Shown here piece after piece: positions 23,470 through 32,576 of a DNA stretch of 33,073 nt (position 1 is its first letter; every line of letters begins with the position of its first letter). The position numbers were made by a program, and so were the translations under genes. The notes beneath the pieces were generated by a model, which was not told the origin of the DNA, did no database searches, and worked only from the letters and a program-made list of their open reading frames with translations. Source of the stretch: Sulfurivermis sp041678005 (lineage in GTDB: Bacteria; Pseudomonadota; Gammaproteobacteria; Thiohalomonadales; Thiohalomonadaceae); contig JBAYOW010000026.1 in assembly GCA_041678005.1 (NCBI GenBank), forward strand, positions 1 through 33,073, given 5' to 3'.

Positions 23470-25185
23470 TCAGATTTTAAAGCGGCTGACTGCATTTTCC
23501 AGCGTTTTGGCCAGCTGCTCAAGTTGTTGGGCTTCATCGGCAATATCATTGGCAGCAAGACTGTTTTCCTCAGTCATTTGGGCGATCATGGAGACTTTTG
23601 TGGCCACCTGATTACTTGCGGCATTTTGCTCACGCAGGGCATTGGCTATATCATTGATAGCCTGAATCACCTCATTTGAACTAACCTGGATCTGACCCAT
23701 GGCATCACCAGCGCGATTGGCCATGTTTACACCATTACCAACACGAGAGTGGGCTTCTTCCATGCTGTTGACTGCCTGAAGAGTGCCTCGCTGAATGTTG
23801 TCTATCATGACCGTGATCTCGTCTGTGGCCTGGGTGGTGCGCTGAGCCAGTGCCCTTACTTCATCAGCTACCACGGCAAAGCCACGTCCTTGCTCACCTG
23901 CACGAGCTGCCTCTATAGCTGCATTGAGTGCCAACAAATTAGTTTGATCTGCGATCCCTTTGATTACCGAGGCGATATCAGAGATCTGTTTGGAGTGGTT
24001 ATTCAGCTCTTCGATTAATTGAGATGATTGATCGACTGCGCTGGCGATGTTAGTCATCTCGGTAGCTGCGCCGTGTACTACCTCATTGCCTTGGGTGGAT
24101 AGTTCGCCGGACTGCTGGGCAGCATCGTGAGTTTGCTGCGAGCGTTCGGATACATGATTGATGCTGACGGTCATTTCTTCTACAGTGGCGGCCATCGATG
24201 TCGTGGCTTCGCTTTGCTCATGCGAACGTGATGCCACGCGGCTGGATGATTCAGATAGCGTGCTGGCGGCCTGCATGACACTGCGTGCGTTGTCGACGAC
24301 CTGCTTAATGATATGCTGAAAATTCTGCACCATCTGATTGAAGGATTGAGCGATCTGGCCGATTTCATCGTTGGCAGTAATGTTGACACGGCGTGACAGG
24401 TCGTGATTTTCCTGGATCAGCTGCATGGTATTTTCCAGCTCATTAAGGGGGATGGTAATGCGGCGGATGGTAAGCGCCATGACAGTTCCGATAATCATGA
24501 TTATGACGGCAGTGATGATGATTAGTTTCAGTGCATGGCTCCAGAAGGCTGCATCTACATCGTCCATATATATGCCAGAACCCACCACCCAGTTCCAGCC
24601 GTCAAACTTCATGACAAAGGAGAGTTTGTTATACAGCTTGTCGGTAGCACCTCCGCCTGCCTTGGGCTTGGGCCAGTCGTAGGTGACATAACCAAGACCT
24701 GCCTTGTTGGCTACTTCATTGAAGGCAACAAACAGATTCTTTTTGCCGTCGGTCTTCTCGATGGGCCCATCTATGCCGGCTTGCAGGCTGGTGGCACAGT
24801 TGAAAGTTTCCATATCCAAAATTTTGCCATCCAGTGCCGGTGAGGTTGGATGCATAATCATTCTCGGGATGGGGGTGGTGAAATCATTGAGCCAAAAATA
24901 TTCGTGCTGCTCATAGCGCAATTTGTTTATTGTCTTGATGGCGGCTTCTTTTGCAGCGGCTTCCGTATATACGCCTTGTTGCTGCAGCTGGTAGTAATGC
25001 GTGAGCAGACTGTGTGCTGTCTCAACCAGGTTGCGCGTTTTGACCTTGCGATCTTCCAGCATGGTGTCTTTCTCCGATGACAAGGCAAACCATGAGATCA
25101 CTATCAGTCCTATCAGGGCAACAACCATCTGGAATAACAAACGAGTTTTTATGCTGATGTCACCTTTTTTTGTCAATATGGCCAT
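23470..25185 (-). CDS. MCP with periplasmic single Cache domain
   Basis: A 571-aa transmembrane chemoreceptor. TM1 is at about 15-35, the periplasmic sensor at about 36-215, TM2 at about 219-241, then HAMP and a signalling domain with the hairpin ADQTNLLALNAAIEAARAG. The sensor has the hallmarks of sCache_2 domains: YFWLNDFTTPIPRMIMHP (97-114), PALDGK (116-121) and WNWVVGSGIYMDDVD (197-211). Domains of this class commonly bind short organic acids such as acetate, propionate or pyruvate; the ligand here is not proven. The tail ends SRFKI and has no CheR pentapeptide. GAGGGAG precedes the ATG by about eight bases. An 8-bp tandem repeat lies in its probable promoter. Confidence 0.93.
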   Translation of the reverse strand: MAILTKKGDISIKTRLLFQMVVALIGLIVISWFALSSEKDTMLEDRKVKTRNLVETAHSLLTHYYQLQQQGVYTEAAAKEAAIKTINKLRYEQHEYFWLNDFTTPIPRMIMHPTSPALDGKILDMETFNCATSLQAGIDGPIEKTDGKKNLFVAFNEVANKAGLGYVTYDWPKPKAGGGATDKLYNKLSFVMKFDGWNWVVGSGIYMDDVDAAFWSHALKLIIITAVIIMIIGTVMALTIRRITIPLNELENTMQLIQENHDLSRRVNITANDEIGQIAQSFNQMVQNFQHIIKQVVDNARSVMQAASTLSESSSRVASRSHEQSEATTSMAATVEEMTVSINHVSERSQQTHDAAQQSGELSTQGNEVVHGAATEMTNIASAVDQSSQLIEELNNHSKQISDIASVIKGIADQTNLLALNAAIEAARAGEQGRGFAVVADEVRALAQRTTQATDEITVMIDNIQRGTLQAVNSMEEAHSRVGNGVNMANRAGDAMGQIQVSSNEVIQAINDIANALREQNAASNQVATKVSMIAQMTEENSLAANDIADEAQQLEQLAKTLENAVSRFKI

Positions 25186-25242
25186 TTTTAAGCTCCCTCT
25201 ATGCCGGTTTTTAGTTTGATTCCTGTCTGGTCGACAGGATGG

Positions 25243-25274
25243 TTTTTATATTTTTATATTTTTATATTTTTATG
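25243..25274. repeat. 8-bp tandem repeat, four units
   Basis: TTTTTATA occurs four times in tandem, the last unit being TTTTTATG. Read on the minus strand this is a run of TATAAAAA units, 58-89 bp upstream of the Cache MCP start. Each unit contains a -10-like TATAAA. The unit length is not a multiple of three, but the repeat is outside the coding region, so any effect would be on transcription. Confidence 0.9.
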
Positions 25275-25289
25275 CGGCCAGTCCGGTAA
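25261..25289 (-). promoter_or_regulatory. possible promoter of the Cache MCP gene
   Basis: On the minus strand, TTACCG (25284-25289), a 17-nt spacer and TATAAA (25261-25266) form a plausible sigma-70 promoter whose -10 is one unit of the tandem repeat. Downstream in the leader, CCTGTC (25222-25227) and GACAGG (25233-25238) form a 6-bp inverted repeat. Confidence 0.4.
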
Positions 25290-25421
25290 TGGACGGGACT
25301 GTGCCCTGAAATTCAGCCGCATTATTGCCTGCCTTGACTTTACGCTATTCTGCGCTAAGGAAGCCATCTTTATCAGTAAGAAAGGTTCTGCACTCCATAT
25401 CTATAGCCTCGTGCCCCACGG

Positions 25422-25440
25422 ATTCCCGCCTTGCGGGAAT
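25422..25440. repeat. ATTCCCGC palindromic repeat
   Basis: ATTCCCGC and GCGGGAAT form an 8-bp stem with a CTT loop, followed by GACGG. Motifs of this form are common dispersed palindromes in proteobacterial and Neisseria genomes. A second small hairpin, CCCC-TTGAA-GGGG, lies at 25538-25550. Both fall in the 437-bp gap 25186-25622, where I see no gene. Confidence 0.6.
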
Positions 25441-25622
25441 GACGGAACAAATGCACCATATCCTTATATAGGAGCGGCTTTAGTTGCGATTGATTTTGTC
25501 AGCTTCATTATTTTCACTCCATCCCTATCCCAGCCAGCCCCTTGAAGGGGAGGAGGATTGGGTCGGTCTACAGCGCTGAACCACCCACTCGATTTGGAGA
25601 AGAGCCTAAAAAATAACTGCTT

Positions 25623-26171
25623 TTAGCCTTTTACAGGCTCCATTACAGCATCAAGATTGAGGCTGTCACAAAAATCAAGAAATTCATCACGCAAATGTGC
25701 AATCTGGGTTGTGACAGGGAGATTGAGCGTAAGATTGACCGAGAGCATATGCGTATTACCATGACTTGTTTGATAACTGTCGGTGTACATGTCCAATATG
25801 TTGATATTGCGGCTGCTGAAAAAGCTGGCCAGGTGGTGGATGATGCCGGGCTGATCCAGGGCGATGACTTCTACCAGGTAAGGCAGGCCTGATGATTGTT
25901 GTTCCTTTTCTTCGGCGCGTCTGGTGATGATGTTCAGTATCAGCTTTTTCTGCAGACCAGGCAGTTGCGTTTCGAGTTTGGCAATTGCACTCCAGCTGCC
26001 TTGAACCCGCAACATAATGGCAAAAGCACTGCCCAATACTGTCATGCGGCTGTTGAGGATGTTGCAGCCAGCGTCTGTTATGGCCAAGGACAGGTCATTG
26101 ATAATACCTGGGCGATCCTCAGCCAATGCCGAAATGATGAGGTGTTGCTGTGAAGTGGATTGAATGCTCAT
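25623..26171 (-). CDS. gcvR: GcvR-like double ACT-domain regulator
   Basis: A 182-aa protein with two ACT domains, matching GcvR, the accessory repressor that binds GcvA and responds to glycine in control of the glycine cleavage operon. ACT1 (about 9-80) begins HLIISALAEDRPGIINDLS, and ACT2 (about 98-180) has LVEVIALDQPGIIHHLASFF. Both carry the conserved DxPGI turn where ligands bind in ACT domains. The frame could start with a TTG 30 bases upstream, but the ATG at 26171 gives the family N-terminus. No glycine cleavage genes or gcvA are nearby, so the glycine role is taken from family membership. Confidence 0.85.
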   Translation of the reverse strand: MSIQSTSQQHLIISALAEDRPGIINDLSLAITDAGCNILNSRMTVLGSAFAIMLRVQGSWSAIAKLETQLPGLQKKLILNIITRRAEEKEQQSSGLPYLVEVIALDQPGIIHHLASFFSSRNINILDMYTDSYQTSHGNTHMLSVNLTLNLPVTTQIAHLRDEFLDFCDSLNLDAVMEPVKG

Positions 26172-26502
26172 AAGTCTTGCGGTTACCAGGAGAGAGGCCA
26201 AGCCAGCGCCGTTCTAGTGAGAAAAAGCAAACGGCTGTTTTGATTGCTATGCAAATAGAAATAACTCATTGTGTTCTCAATAAAATAAGGTCTTTTTCTC
26301 GCGCTCTGACGAAAAATGCGGGCTAGCTAAGGTATACCAGGTTGTGCTGCTTGTGTAGTGGATGGAACTGCATAAGGTTATGTTGTCTTTGGCCTGCCAC
26401 AGGAGCGACGACCTTGTCGTGGTTGGCACTTATTGGCTAGAGGGTTGGCCTCTCTGCGCAGGTATATGTACATTTCCCAGTAGTGTGACAGACCTTGCCG
26501 CA
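26172..26502. other. 331-bp gap between gcvR and the PilZ gene
   Basis: Apart from the possible gcvR promoter, it holds a small hairpin (ACGAC and GTCGT, 26408-26420). I found no gene or clear intrinsic terminator here. Confidence 0.5.
26252..26280 (-). promoter_or_regulatory. possible promoter of gcvR
   Basis: Minus-strand TTGAGA (26275-26280), a 17-nt spacer and TATTTG (26252-26257). The -10 match is only moderate. Confidence 0.33.
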
Positions 26503-27264
26503 TCATTCCTGGTTTTTAGCGATTTGATCAATCTGTAGTCGATGGAGAAATCGCTGGATGACAGCATTTTTATCCATAGGCAGCTTGTGGAAGGCGCAGC
26601 CAACCCGGCGAACGCGCGCGCCGTCATTTTGAATAGTCATGAAATTGCTGCGTACCACTAAATCAAAGACTAGCGTACCCATATCCGGGAGTTCGATGTG
26701 GCAGTTTGGCAGCAAGGTGCCTGGCGCAGGATTGAACTGTTCCGTGGGTTCGATAAGACATAGTCCGCCTACACTGATGTCAGATATAGCCAGGATTATT
26801 TCGGCTTGATCAGGGATATTTATATGGCACTTGAATGGATGCACCTGGGGCATGGTAACGCGGAAGAATTCGCGGCGCTGCTGGCGGAATAAACTGTCTG
26901 GAATACTGGCAGCAAAGGCCTGGCGATCCTGAAATTTTGCCCGTTTGAGGATATTGCAATTGAATTTGATACTGACACTGTCATGTTTGGTAACACAGAT
27001 TACACGGCCGTAGTCAAGCATGCGCTGGTTTTGTTTTTCATCAGGTCCATAATCAAGTACCAGCAGATCACGCTCAGGCATGACGGCAAGTACAGCAGTG
27101 AGGATGTATTCTTTGCCGTGATTGAAGTAGGCGGTAATGATCTCTGGGCGCTTTGCCAGGTTCAGCAATACATTATTGATGGCAAACTTCGAGGTCAGCA
27201 AAAAACGTTCGTCATCGTTGTTGTCGACTAACGTTGTTTTTTTGTTTTCAAGCTGTTCTGTCAT
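26503..27264 (-). CDS. YcgR-like PilZ c-di-GMP receptor (flagellar brake)
   Basis: A 253-aa protein with a YcgR N-terminal domain (about 20-120) and a C-terminal PilZ domain (about 127-245). The c-di-GMP-binding residues are in place: RxxxR in RREFFR (R131 and R135) and the DxSxxG motif in DISVGG (D162, S164, G167). In enterobacteria YcgR binds c-di-GMP and then slows the flagellar motor; this protein is the likely equivalent, given the two-domain layout. It has no membrane segment. It appears to be a single gene, with a 160-bp gap upstream. Together with the EAL protein and the linker of CheA it suggests that c-di-GMP affects motility in this organism. Confidence 0.88.
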   Translation of the reverse strand: MTEQLENKKTTLVDNNDDERFLLTSKFAINNVLLNLAKRPEIITAYFNHGKEYILTAVLAVMPERDLLVLDYGPDEKQNQRMLDYGRVICVTKHDSVSIKFNCNILKRAKFQDRQAFAASIPDSLFRQQRREFFRVTMPQVHPFKCHINIPDQAEIILAISDISVGGLCLIEPTEQFNPAPGTLLPNCHIELPDMGTLVFDLVVRSNFMTIQNDGARVRRVGCAFHKLPMDKNAVIQRFLHRLQIDQIAKNQE

Positions 27265-27424
27265 TTTAATGGCTAAACTCTAGGGCTGGTTTGTTATCCG
27301 AATCCATAATCCTGATTGTTTTTTGCTTTGGCTATGTCTGGTTGTCATATCGGCAAGCGGGTAACAAATTTTAGCATTCTAGCCTGTAACTGGCCTGTAA
27401 TGTGCTGATTGTAGCGAATTGACG

Positions 27425-27880
27425 TCAGTCAAACAGTCGTTGCCACCAGCGCCGACGGCTGGCCACAGGTTGAAGCGCTTCCAGGCCAGGAGGAGCCAGA
27501 CGGGAGATGATCCAGCCTGGTAGTGGTGGCGGAGTATTGCCGGATGAGCCGCAGGAGCTGCCCAGGTTATTTGGGTCATAGATCTTTACCATACCGGGCT
27601 GAGACATGTCGTTTGCATAGACGATGCCGCAGTAATCTTCATCGTGTTCGCGGCGTAACAAGATGTCGATTTCAGTGAGAAAATTCTTGAATTGTTCAGC
27701 AGTGAGCGGCGCAGTCGGCGGGGTTTCGCCAACGGCATAGACATACCAGCCATCATCGGCCTGGTCTTGTAATGTTTGCCACAGTCTCGTCAGATCTTCC
27801 CAATGCAGTGCGCTGCTGAAAAGACCACGGAAGGTTGTCATGTATGCGTTTGCTTGTGCCAAAAATCCTTGCCTCGTCAA
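27425..27880 (-). CDS. uncharacterised protein after the CbrB-like regulator
   Basis: A 151-aa soluble protein that I do not recognise as a characterised family. It opens FLAQANAYMTTFRGLF, has a WYVYAVGE segment, a central helical part, and a Gly/Ser/Pro-rich stretch (SSCGSSGNTPPPLPGW) before a basic tail ending RRRWWQRLFD. The start is uncertain. The TTG at 27880 keeps the helical N-terminus and lies 16 bp after the regulator stop; an ATG at 27841 would remove 13 residues. Neither has a strong ribosome-binding site. Close spacing suggests co-transcription with the two-component genes. Confidence 0.65.
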   Translation of the reverse strand: MTRQGFLAQANAYMTTFRGLFSSALHWEDLTRLWQTLQDQADDGWYVYAVGETPPTAPLTAEQFKNFLTEIDILLRREHDEDYCGIVYANDMSQPGMVKIYDPNNLGSSCGSSGNTPPPLPGWIISRLAPPGLEALQPVASRRRWWQRLFD

Positions 27881-27896
27881 ATATTGTGTGATTATT

Positions 27897-29255
27897 TCAG
27901 GACTTTATTTTCGGCAAGCCGAACTTTTGTCGTCGCTCCCAAAGTGTCTTGCGACTTATGCCAAGATGTCGTGCCAGCTCAGTTTCGTTCATTTGGCCTT
28001 CATTTTCACGCACAAAATTACAGAAGTATTCATCAAGTGTATGCGCCCCATCTGCTGTATTTATTGTTTGCTGGGTATCAATAAATGATTTGCTGATACC
28101 CAGTGTCTGCGGGGTGACATCCTGACCATCGGCCAGAATGATGGCTCGTTCTATGGCATTTTCCAGCTCGCGTACATTGCCGGGCCAGTTGTGTTGTCTT
28201 AGCTGTTCCATGGCATCTACGGTAATGCTGGTTGGTGGGCGATTGAGACGTTGGCGTACTTTTTCCAGCAGAACCTCAGTCAATTGATTGATGTCGTCGC
28301 CACGTTCTCGCAGTGGCGGCAGACAGATCTCCATTACATGCAGTCGATAATACAGGTCACTGCGGAATGTGCCTGCATCGACACCTTGCAGTAGGTCGCG
28401 ATGGGTGGCAGCGATGAGACGAACATTGACCTTGCGTGATTGAGTGGAGCCGACACGGCGTATCTCGTTTTCCTGGATTACACGCAATAGCCTGGCCTGT
28501 GCCTCCAATGGCAACTCACCAATTTCATCAAGGAAAAGAGTGCCACCATCGGCTGCTTCCACTAAACCATAATGGGTGCTTATGGCGCCAGTGAAGGCAC
28601 CTTTTTCGTGGCCAAATAATTCCGACTCAATTAAATTGGTGGGAATGGCGGCACAATTGACGGCAATAATGGCTGCGTTGGCACGTGCGCTTTGTTCATG
28701 TACGGCGCGTGCTACCAGCTCTTTGCCAGTGCCTGATTCGCCCAGGATCAATACCGTGGTGTCGGTAGGGGCGACCTTGTGGATACGGTCAAACACTTCC
28801 AGCATGGCAGGGCAACTACCGATTAGCCCATTGGCTGGGTAAGCACGTTGTAGATCATGCTTGAGCGCCGCATTTTGCCGTTCCAGCGCGCTTTGCTTGA
28901 GGATGCGGTCTACGATGAGCAGCATCTCGTCGTGATCAAAAGGTTTAGCGATGTAGTCAACAGCACCCATTTGCATGGATTCCACTGCTGAGCGTACGCT
29001 GGCATAGCTGGTCATCACCAGGACAGGGGTATCTGTGGCTTTGGCGATCACCGCAGTGCCCGGCTCGCCTGGCAGGCGTAGATCAGTGATGATGAGGTCA
29101 AAGTTGTGCAGTGTGTGTTGTTCTGCTTCACTGACCGAGCCGGTTTCGGTGACGTCGTAGCCAGTGCGCTCCAGCAGGCGACGCAGGGACGTGCGAATAA
29201 CTGCCTCATCTTCAATAATAAGGATTTGAGCCAGGTGTTTATTCTGCTTGTTCAT
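27897..29255 (-). CDS. NtrC-family sigma-54 response regulator (CbrB-like)
   Basis: A 452-aa response regulator with three domains. The receiver has IEDE (15-18), phospho-acceptor D58 (ITDLRLPG) and K104. The AAA+ domain has Walker A GESGTGKE (172-179), the sigma-54 contact loop GAFTGA (219-224), and Walker B TLFLDEIGE (239-247). A C-terminal Fis-type helix-turn-helix (ETELARHLGISRKTLWERR) completes it. All signatures for activating sigma-54 RNA polymerase are intact. Its start overlaps the end of the CbrA-like kinase by 17 bp, so the pair is translationally coupled. In Pseudomonas, CbrB controls carbon and nitrogen source use; that role here is inferred from the partner kinase. Confidence 0.93.
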   Translation of the reverse strand: MNKQNKHLAQILIIEDEAVIRTSLRRLLERTGYDVTETGSVSEAEQHTLHNFDLIITDLRLPGEPGTAVIAKATDTPVLVMTSYASVRSAVESMQMGAVDYIAKPFDHDEMLLIVDRILKQSALERQNAALKHDLQRAYPANGLIGSCPAMLEVFDRIHKVAPTDTTVLILGESGTGKELVARAVHEQSARANAAIIAVNCAAIPTNLIESELFGHEKGAFTGAISTHYGLVEAADGGTLFLDEIGELPLEAQARLLRVIQENEIRRVGSTQSRKVNVRLIAATHRDLLQGVDAGTFRSDLYYRLHVMEICLPPLRERGDDINQLTEVLLEKVRQRLNRPPTSITVDAMEQLRQHNWPGNVRELENAIERAIILADGQDVTPQTLGISKSFIDTQQTINTADGAHTLDEYFCNFVRENEGQMNETELARHLGISRKTLWERRQKFGLPKIKS

Positions 29256-32232
29256 TATTCTTCATTTCTCGCTCTTCACTCCTCGTTACAGGCAGGCGCA
29301 GAAGAACGGTTGTCCCCTTGTCTGGATGACTTTTTAAAGTGATGCTGCCCGCATGTTCAGCAACGATGTTATATACCATAGGGAGACCGAGACCAGTGCC
29401 TTCACCTGGTTGTTTGGTGGTGAAAAAAGGCTCGAATATTTGTTCCTGTATTTCTTCAGGGATGCCGCGGCCACGATCGGCCACAGTAACTTCAATGAAG
29501 TTTTCCACGCTGCGTCCGGAGATGATTACTCGTTCACCTAATGGCGAGGCATCGCAGGCATTGGTCAGCAGGTTGACGAATACCTGAATCATGCGCTGTT
29601 GGCTACCATGCAAAATCAGTTCAGGGTCACACTGATTGATGAATTCAATCTGCCGCCCTGCCTGGGACAGCCGAACCAGCCGCATGGCCGCATCAATACA
29701 TCCATGTAGATTGAATGGCATGGGCAGATCATCGGTAGGCGTACCGCTATGGCTGAAGCTGACCAGAGAGTGAACAATATTGGAAATACGCCTTGTTTGC
29801 TCCAGGATCTGCTCGACGCTTTCTGTAACAAAGTCTGTATCGTCTTTATCGTACAACAGGTTTTGGGCGAGGCAGGCTATGCCAGTAACTGGATTGCCGA
29901 TCTCGTGCGCCACGCCAGCTGCCAGCCTGCCGATAGAAGCCAGGCGCTCACTATGTGCCAGTTCAGCTTCCAATAGATGCATATCGGTCAGGTCCTCAAT
30001 GAGGATTACAGTACCGCCGCTATGTGGGCGTTGCAGGATTGAGTCTAGATTTAGGGTATTTTCAATGGCTGCCTTGTGCAGGTTGAAGACACGGATACGC
30101 CCTTGGCTATTTACTTTTACCTTGCGCAGATGACGGTCCTGGGTGCGTAAAAACCCGCTGAGCAAACCTGCCCATGGATCAGGTAATTCACTTAGCGAAA
30201 TGCCCACGCTTTGCTGAACTTCCAGTCCAGAGAGCAAGGTCATCGCCTGATTCCAGGAGATGACTTCATGTTCAGGACTTACCGCGCAGACGCCAAGTGG
30301 CAGATCCAGCAGTACTTGGCGGTGGTAGCGGCGTAGATTATCCAGCTCACCTGCAAGGCCGCGTAGCTGGGTGCGTGATTCTTCCAGCCGTTGCTCAACG
30401 AAACTTACACTGGCCGCTAGCGCGTTGCGTGTGCTGCTATCAGTGCGTAAGCGTTCATCGACGATCATGCGGGCGAGTAGTGGCCCCATCAGACCCGATA
30501 GATTGCGTTCAATGCGATCGCGCAAACGGCGCAGTTCTATTTGACGTTCTTCATTTGGTGCCAAGCCAAGATCGGTCAAGGCCTGACTTACTTCACGTTC
30601 CGCCATTTCAGGGCCGGTAATTTGGGCCAGTTGCTCCTTGAATTGTTGTGGCGAGATAGCCAGAGGTATGCCGGTTTTCGGGCTCAGCCTTTCCTTGCAG
30701 CAGGCACTTGCGGCCTCCTGTTCCTTTTCACTGGCACGTGTAATGAGCGAGAAGCTGGCAAACAGAAAAGTATTCACCGCCAAGGTCCAGAAGGCTGCAT
30801 GCCCCCAGGGAGAGCCATCAATCTGGCCCCATTCGGCCAGGCCGACGAGGACGGCTGGCAAGATGCCTGAGTTTTTCAGCAATGGCAGCACCAGCAGGAT
30901 AGCCCATACCAAGCCACCACCAAGCAGGCCGGTAATAAAGCCCCAATGAGTAGCACGCCGCCAATAGAGCAGACCAAAGATACCAGGCAGAAACTGTGCG
31001 ACGGCAACAAAGGAGATAAGTCCAAGCTGCACCAGTCCTTGATTGTGTTCGAGCAGTAGATAAAAGCTATAACCGGCAAGAATGATAATTGCTATCAATG
31101 TGCGCCGACCCCAGAGCAACCAGCGATAGATGTTGGTCTCCGGTGACAGGCGTGGCGGAAAACTAGCAGGGAGCACGAGGTGGTTCATGCACATGGAGGC
31201 CAGCGCCAGTGTTTCCACAATCATCATTGCACTGGCGGCAGAAACGCCACCAATAAAGGTCAGGATCGGCAGAATGGGCGAACTGGAGAATAAGGTGATA
31301 CCCAGCACATAGTAGTCAGGTGAAGTTTCTGCTGCCGTGTATTGACCGGCCCACAGAATAGGAGGGATCGACAGATTCAACAGGAGCAGAAACAGTGGAA
31401 AGGCCCAGGCAGCGACATCCAGGGTGCGTGGCTCGATATTCTCTGTAAAGGTGACGTGAAATTGTCGTGGCAATAAAAAGGCTGCAGCAAAGGCCAGTAG
31501 CAGCAAGGCCGGCCATGGCCCTTCGCGTACTGGTTGATAGAGTGAGGCCAGTGCTTCTGGATGGCTTTCCAGCCAGTTGCCCATTTCACTGAAACCACCA
31601 AACAGGCCATAGACGGCGAAGGCACCCACCACCAGCAGGGCAAGTAGTTTTATCAGGGATTCAAAGGCAATCGCAACTACCAGTCCTTCATGTTTTTCAC
31701 GTGCAGAAATATGGCGTGCGCCAAACAATACGGCAAATAAAAATAAGGTGATGCAAAAGCCCAAGGCCAAAAAGTGCTGTGGCGTTTCATCCTGAGTCAA
31801 GACCTGCAGTGAGCTGGTGACGGCCCGGACCTGCAGGGCAAGATAGGGCAGGATGCCGGCCAGCATGAATAAAGTGACCAGCACGCCAGCCAGTTGGCTT
31901 TGATAGCGAAAGGCAAACAGGTCAGCCAGTGAAGCCAGCTGATATTCCCGTGTCAGCCGCAGGATTGGCCTGAGCAGGATAGGGGTGAGTAAAAAAGCCA
32001 GGGTGACGCCAAGATAAATGGTCAGGAAGTTATAGCCTTGCTGTTGGGCAAAGCCAACACTGCCGTAAAAACTCCACGAAGTCGCATAGACGCCCAGCGA
32101 GAGTGTATAGGTAAATGGGTGGCGTGCCAGCTTCGCTGGCAACCAGCCACGCTCGGTGGCATAGGCAATGAAAAAAAGCAGCAATAGATAGCTGACACCA
32201 ACCAGAAATAGTTGCCAAAGCTCAAAGATCAT
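29239..32232 (-). CDS. CbrA-like sensor kinase with SLC5 transporter domain
   Basis: A 997-aa membrane histidine kinase with the CbrA layout. The N-terminal half (about 1-500) is a sodium/solute symporter (SLC5) domain with about 13 hydrophobic helices, for example LWQLFLVGVSYLLLLFFIAY. A linker and coiled coil of about 110 residues precede a PAS-like domain (from about LPLGVCAVSPEHEVISWNQ). The HisKA domain has H776 in GVAHEIGNPVTG. The ATPase has N box LLTNACDAS, ADRGRGIPE and GTGLGLPM. The ATG at 32232 is chosen because the upstream frame would start with TTG and add 11 non-homologous residues. In Pseudomonas, CbrA transports histidine and signals through CbrB. The substrate here is unknown. 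Confidence 0.9.
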   Translation of the reverse strand: MIFELWQLFLVGVSYLLLLFFIAYATERGWLPAKLARHPFTYTLSLGVYATSWSFYGSVGFAQQQGYNFLTIYLGVTLAFLLTPILLRPILRLTREYQLASLADLFAFRYQSQLAGVLVTLFMLAGILPYLALQVRAVTSSLQVLTQDETPQHFLALGFCITLFLFAVLFGARHISAREKHEGLVVAIAFESLIKLLALLVVGAFAVYGLFGGFSEMGNWLESHPEALASLYQPVREGPWPALLLLAFAAAFLLPRQFHVTFTENIEPRTLDVAAWAFPLFLLLLNLSIPPILWAGQYTAAETSPDYYVLGITLFSSSPILPILTFIGGVSAASAMMIVETLALASMCMNHLVLPASFPPRLSPETNIYRWLLWGRRTLIAIIILAGYSFYLLLEHNQGLVQLGLISFVAVAQFLPGIFGLLYWRRATHWGFITGLLGGGLVWAILLVLPLLKNSGILPAVLVGLAEWGQIDGSPWGHAAFWTLAVNTFLFASFSLITRASEKEQEAASACCKERLSPKTGIPLAISPQQFKEQLAQITGPEMAEREVSQALTDLGLAPNEERQIELRRLRDRIERNLSGLMGPLLARMIVDERLRTDSSTRNALAASVSFVEQRLEESRTQLRGLAGELDNLRRYHRQVLLDLPLGVCAVSPEHEVISWNQAMTLLSGLEVQQSVGISLSELPDPWAGLLSGFLRTQDRHLRKVKVNSQGRIRVFNLHKAAIENTLNLDSILQRPHSGGTVILIEDLTDMHLLEAELAHSERLASIGRLAAGVAHEIGNPVTGIACLAQNLLYDKDDTDFVTESVEQILEQTRRISNIVHSLVSFSHSGTPTDDLPMPFNLHGCIDAAMRLVRLSQAGRQIEFINQCDPELILHGSQQRMIQVFVNLLTNACDASPLGERVIISGRSVENFIEVTVADRGRGIPEEIQEQIFEPFFTTKQPGEGTGLGLPMVYNIVAEHAGSITLKSHPDKGTTVLLRLPVTRSEEREMKNNEQAE

Positions 32233-32428
32233 GTCGGTTTTGCTGTACGGATCGCTGCAGACCAAATAGAGCCAGGATCAGCCCGAACCAGATGAGATAG
32301 GGCAGATACCAGGGGGCATCGTCTACCGCCCACCAGTCCAGCAGTGGAGAAGCAAGGAGCAGCAGGGCCAGCAGAAACAGAAAAACAAATCGATCCAGCT
32401 GGCGCTCGTTAGGAAATATTGTAGGCAT
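32222..32428 (-). CDS. small two-helix membrane protein overlapping the kinase start
   Basis: A 68-aa protein with two transmembrane helices (about 12-33 and 42-60) and a short basic tail. Its stop overlaps the kinase ATG by 11 bp, which suggests translational coupling. Small membrane proteins are often encoded beside SLC5 symporters, and in Pseudomonas a short gene (cbrX) overlaps cbrA in the same way. The W-rich DDAPWYLPYLIWF segment is in keeping with such symporter-associated proteins. The ribosome-binding site is weak. Function is unknown; a role in folding or regulating the kinase is inferred from position. Confidence 0.75.
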   Translation of the reverse strand: MPTIFPNERQLDRFVFLFLLALLLLASPLLDWWAVDDAPWYLPYLIWFGLILALFGLQRSVQQNRHDL

Positions 32429-32474
32429 GTCGCCAGCTTAGCAAAATCCTCGATCTGTAACACCATCATCCAAA

Positions 32475-32498
32475 AAACAGCGAATAATACGGCTGTTT
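32475..32498 (-). terminator. possible leader hairpin upstream of the small membrane protein
   Basis: On the minus strand, AAACAGC and GCTGTTT form a 7-bp stem with a 10-nt loop followed by Ts, 47 bp before the start of the small protein. It could be an attenuator or an old terminator. The stem is AT-rich and weak. Confidence 0.3.
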
Positions 32499-32564
32499 AC
32501 TGCATGCTCCATTAAGATACAGACATTTAACCATCCACCTGAGTGAAAAAGATGCACAGGCAGG

Positions 32565-32576
32565 AACAGGCCTGTT
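32565..32576. promoter_or_regulatory. 12-bp perfect palindrome
   Basis: AACAGGCCTGTT is a perfect palindrome in the region upstream of the kinase operon. It may be an operator site, but no regulator can be named. Confidence 0.3.

Noticed and set aside
25243..25274. Tandem repeat as a CRISPR array
   Set aside because: Units are 8 bp with no spacers and no cas genes nearby.
25201..25545. 114-codon open frame in the gap before the Cache MCP
   Set aside because: It translates the tandem repeat and a palindromic repeat, and has no family resemblance.
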